Assembly: GCA_034769895.1 (NCBI GenBank)
Contig: CM068367.1
Coordinates: 694,184,654-694,248,653 of the forward strand
DNA: 64,000 nt
Direction of reading: 5' to 3'
Source of the DNA: Magicicada septendecula
Taxonomy: Eukaryota; Arthropoda; Insecta; Hemiptera; Cicadidae
The notes beneath the pieces are model-generated. The model was not told the DNA's origin. It did no database searches and saw nothing but the letters and a program-made list of their open reading frames with translations. A program made the translations under genes and the position numbers. Every line of letters starts with the position of its first letter. The first letter of the stretch is position 1. Positions 61,501-64,000 of the stretch are shown piece by piece.

Positions 61501-63397
61501 GCAGAGAACGTAGTACATGGTGCTTATTCATTTGATACTTCACCGTGCCGCCAAGCATGCAGGGAACGGAGTACACGGTTTTTATTCGTTACATACTTCA
61601 CCTTGACGCCAAGCATGCAGAGAACATAGTACACGGTGCTTATTCGTTTGATAATTCACCTTGACGCCAAGCATGCAGAGAACGTAGTTCACGGTGCTTA
61701 TTCGTTTGATACTTCACCTTCACGCCAAGCATGCAGAGAACGTAGTACACGGTGCTTATTCGTTTGATAGTACACTTTGACACCAAAGAAGCAGAGAACG
61801 TAGTACACGGTGCTTATTCGTTTGATACTTCACTTTGACGCCAAGCATGCAGACAACGTAGTACACGGTGCTTATTCGCTTGATTCTTCACCTTTACAAC
61901 AAACAAGGAGGGAACGTAGTGCACGGTGCTTATTTTTTTGAGACTTCACTTTGACAACAAACAAGCAGAGAACGTAGTACACGTTGCTTATTCGTTTGAC
62001 ACTTACACATTGACGCCAAACAAGCAGAGAAATTAGTACCCGGTGCTTATTCGCTTGAGACTTCACCTTTACACCAAACAAGCAGGGAACGTAGTGCACG
62101 GTGCTTATTCTTTTGAGATTTCACTTTGACAAAAAGAAGCAGAGAACGTAGTACACGGTGCTTATTCGTTTGAGACTTCACCATTAAACCAAACAAGCAG
62201 AGAACGTATTGCACGGTGCTTATTCGTTTGAGACTTCACCTTTATACCAAACAAGCAGAGAACGTAGTACACGGTGCTTATTCGTTTGAGACTTCACCTT
62301 TACAACAAACAAGCAGAGAACGTAGTACACGGTGCTATTCGTTTGAGATTTCACCTTTACAACATACAAGCAGAGAACGTAATAGACGGTGCTTATTCGT
62401 TTGATACTTCACCTTGACTCCAAGCATGCAGAGAACGTAGGTACACGGTGCTTATTCGTTTGAGACTTCACTTTGACAACAAACAAGCAGAGAACTTAGT
62501 ACACGGTGCTTATTTGTTTGAGACTTCACATTTTCACAAGAAACAAGCAGAGAAAATAGTACACGGTGCTTAGTGGTTTGATACTTCATTTTGACAACAA
62601 ACAAGCAGAGAACGTAGTGCACGTTGCTTATTCGTTTGATAATTCACCTTGACACCAAACAAGCAGAGAACGTAGTGCACCGTGCTTATTTGTTCGATAG
62701 TTCACCTTGACGCCAAGCATGCAGAGAACGTAGTACACCGTGCTTTTTCATTTGATACTTCACCTTGACGCCAAGCATGCAGAGAACGTAGTACACTGTG
62801 CTTATTCGTTCGATACTTCGCCTTGACACCAAACATGCAGAGAACGTAGTACACGGTGTTTATTCGTTTGATAATTCACCTTGACGCCAAGCATGCAGAG
62901 AACGTAGTACACGGTGCTTATTCGTTTGATACTTCACCTTGACGCCAAGCATGCGGAGAACGTAGTACACGGTGCTTATTCGTATGATACTTCACTTTGA
63001 CACCAAACAAGCAGAGAACGTAGTACACGGTGCTTATTCGTTTGATACTTCACTTTGACGCCAAGCATGCAGAGAACGTAGTACAAGGTGCTTATTCGTT
63101 TGATACTTCACTTTGCCACCAAACAAGCAGAGAACATTGTGCACGGTGCTTATTCGTTTGGTACTTCACCTTGACGCCAAGCATGCAGAGAACGTAGTAC
63201 ACGGTGCTTAATCGTTTGACATTTCACCTTGATGCCAAGCATGCAGAGAACGTAGAACACGGTGCTTATTCGTTTGATACTTCTCCTTGACGCCAAGCAT
63301 GCAGAGAACACAGTACACGATGCTTATTCGTTTGATACTTCACTTTGACACCAAGCATGCAGAGAACGTAGTACACGGTGCTTATTCGTTTTATACT
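55560..63397. repeat. 3.6-kb higher-order repeat, two copies
   Basis: The array repeats itself at an offset of 3598 bp (62 monomers plus 2). Marker blocks at 56533, 58273, 60131 and 61872 alternate 1740 and 1858 bp apart. The 56533 and 60131 markers share a private variant (CACCTTGTCACCAAACCAGC) that the other two lack, which shows the unit is the 3.6-kb pair. Rare variants CTTTGTCACC (55913, 59512) and GCACAGAACATAG (57845, 61443) also recur. The offset breaks down after about 63397. Confidence 0.8.
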
Positions 63398-64000
63398 TCG
63401 CCTTGACACCAAACAAGCAGAGAACGTAGTACACGGTGCTTATTCGTTTGATACTCCACACTGACGCCAAGCATGCAGAGAACGTATTACAGTGTGCTTA
63501 TTCTTTTGATACTTCGCCTTGACACCAAACAAGCAGAGAACGTAGTTCACGGTGCTTATTCGTTTGATAATTCACCTTGACGCCAAGAATGCAGAGAACG
63601 TAGTACACGGTGCTTATTCGTTTGATATTTCGCCTTGACACCAAACAAGCAGAGAACGTAGTACACGGTGCTTATTCGTTTTATACTCCACACTGACGCC
63701 AAGCATGCAGAGAATGTATTACACTGTGCTTATTCTTTTGATACTTCGCCTTGACACCAAAAAAGCAGAGAACGTAGTACACGGTGCTTATTCGTTTGAT
63801 AATTCACCTTGACGCCAAACATGCAGAGAACGTAGTACACGGTGCTTATTCGTTTGATACTTCGCCTTGACACCAAAGAAGCAGAGAACGTAGTACACTG
63901 TGCTTATTCGTTTGATATATCACCTTGACGCCAAGCATGCAGAGAACGTAGTACACTGTGCTTATTCGTTTGATACTTCACCGTGACACCAAACAAGCAG

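Larger units (their letters stand above)
32581..64000. repeat. 58-bp satellite array, more than 31 kb, open right end
   Basis: About 540 head-to-tail monomers of 58 bp. Numbering from TTCACC as 1, positions 21-55 (from GCAGAGAACG through TTATTCGTTTGA) are strongly conserved, and positions 56-58 and 1-20 vary. Three types interleave: one with GACGCCAAGCATGCAG, one with GACACCAAACAAGCAG, and one with TTTACAACAAACAAGCAG preceded by GAGAC. The first two often alternate as a 116-bp dimer. Occasional 57-bp (GGTGCTATTCG) and 59-bp (GTAGGTACACGG) units recur at fixed places within larger blocks. No gene was found: the recurrent 62- and 75-codon frames are by-products of the repeat. Confidence 0.97.

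Noticed and set aside
34771-62404. Repeated 62-aa plus-strand and 75-aa minus-strand ORFs in the array
   Set aside because: They coincide with 58-bp satellite units. Because 58 is 1 more than a multiple of 3, a frame passes through all three phases of the monomer and stays open only where variants remove stops. They are not a gene family.
32581-64000. CRISPR-like array (conserved half plus variable half)
   Set aside because: The variable halves are drawn from a few related states and are not unique spacers, the period is a continuous 58 bp, and the context is eukaryotic with no cas genes.

Overview
The window looks like repeat-rich nuclear DNA from an animal, most probably an insect. It is AT-rich, has no bacterial-style gene packing, and carries an insect-type Ty3/gypsy retrotransposon, a decayed LINE, Helitron-like debris, a MITE, dinucleotide microsatellites and a very large satellite array. 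I found no host protein-coding gene, tRNA, rRNA or CRISPR array that I can support. The species assignment is inference only.

Layout. Bases 1-12528 are mostly featureless AT-rich DNA. They contain a Helitron-like element (about 1878-2606) with a detached 53-bp piece of it at 478-530, a cloverleaf-like inverted repeat (1234-1322), a LINE reverse-transcriptase remnant on the minus strand (about 3565-4140), a 16-bp GC/CA palindrome and two (GT)n tracts. Bases 12534-29106 hold two tandem, head-to-tail copies of one Ty3/gypsy element on the minus strand, in the order LTR-internal-LTR-internal-LTR. They share the middle LTR, and the whole block is flanked by a single target-site duplication (GTATT). 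Both copies carry gag (CCHC knuckle) and pol (DSG protease, RT, RNase H, HHCC/DDE integrase, GPY/F-like tail) and no env. The same lesions are present in both copies, so neither encodes a full protein set. A canonical -1 slippery heptamer survives at the gag/pol junction. The apparent primer-binding site does not match a tRNA 3' end. It is an exact 14-nt complement of the 5' end of initiator tRNA-Met.

Bases 29112-32580 hold a decayed repeat with two 158-bp tandem units, a microsatellite and a terminal hairpin (30319-30795), a 583-bp MITE with TAA duplications (31041-31623) and (TG)n/(CA)n tracts. From about 32581 to the end of the window (more than 31 kb, about 540 units) lies a satellite with a 58-bp monomer. 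It has at least three interleaved monomer types, a conserved half and a variable half, and nested higher-order repeats of about 1.16 kb, 1.74/1.86 kb and 3.6 kb. It runs off the right edge.

The most novel observation is the putative initiator-tRNA 5'-fragment primer site of the retrotransposon. The satellite's higher-order structure is second. The pieces do not form a gene pathway. They look like a heterochromatic repeat neighbourhood, with the retrotransposon pair about 3.5 kb from the satellite edge.
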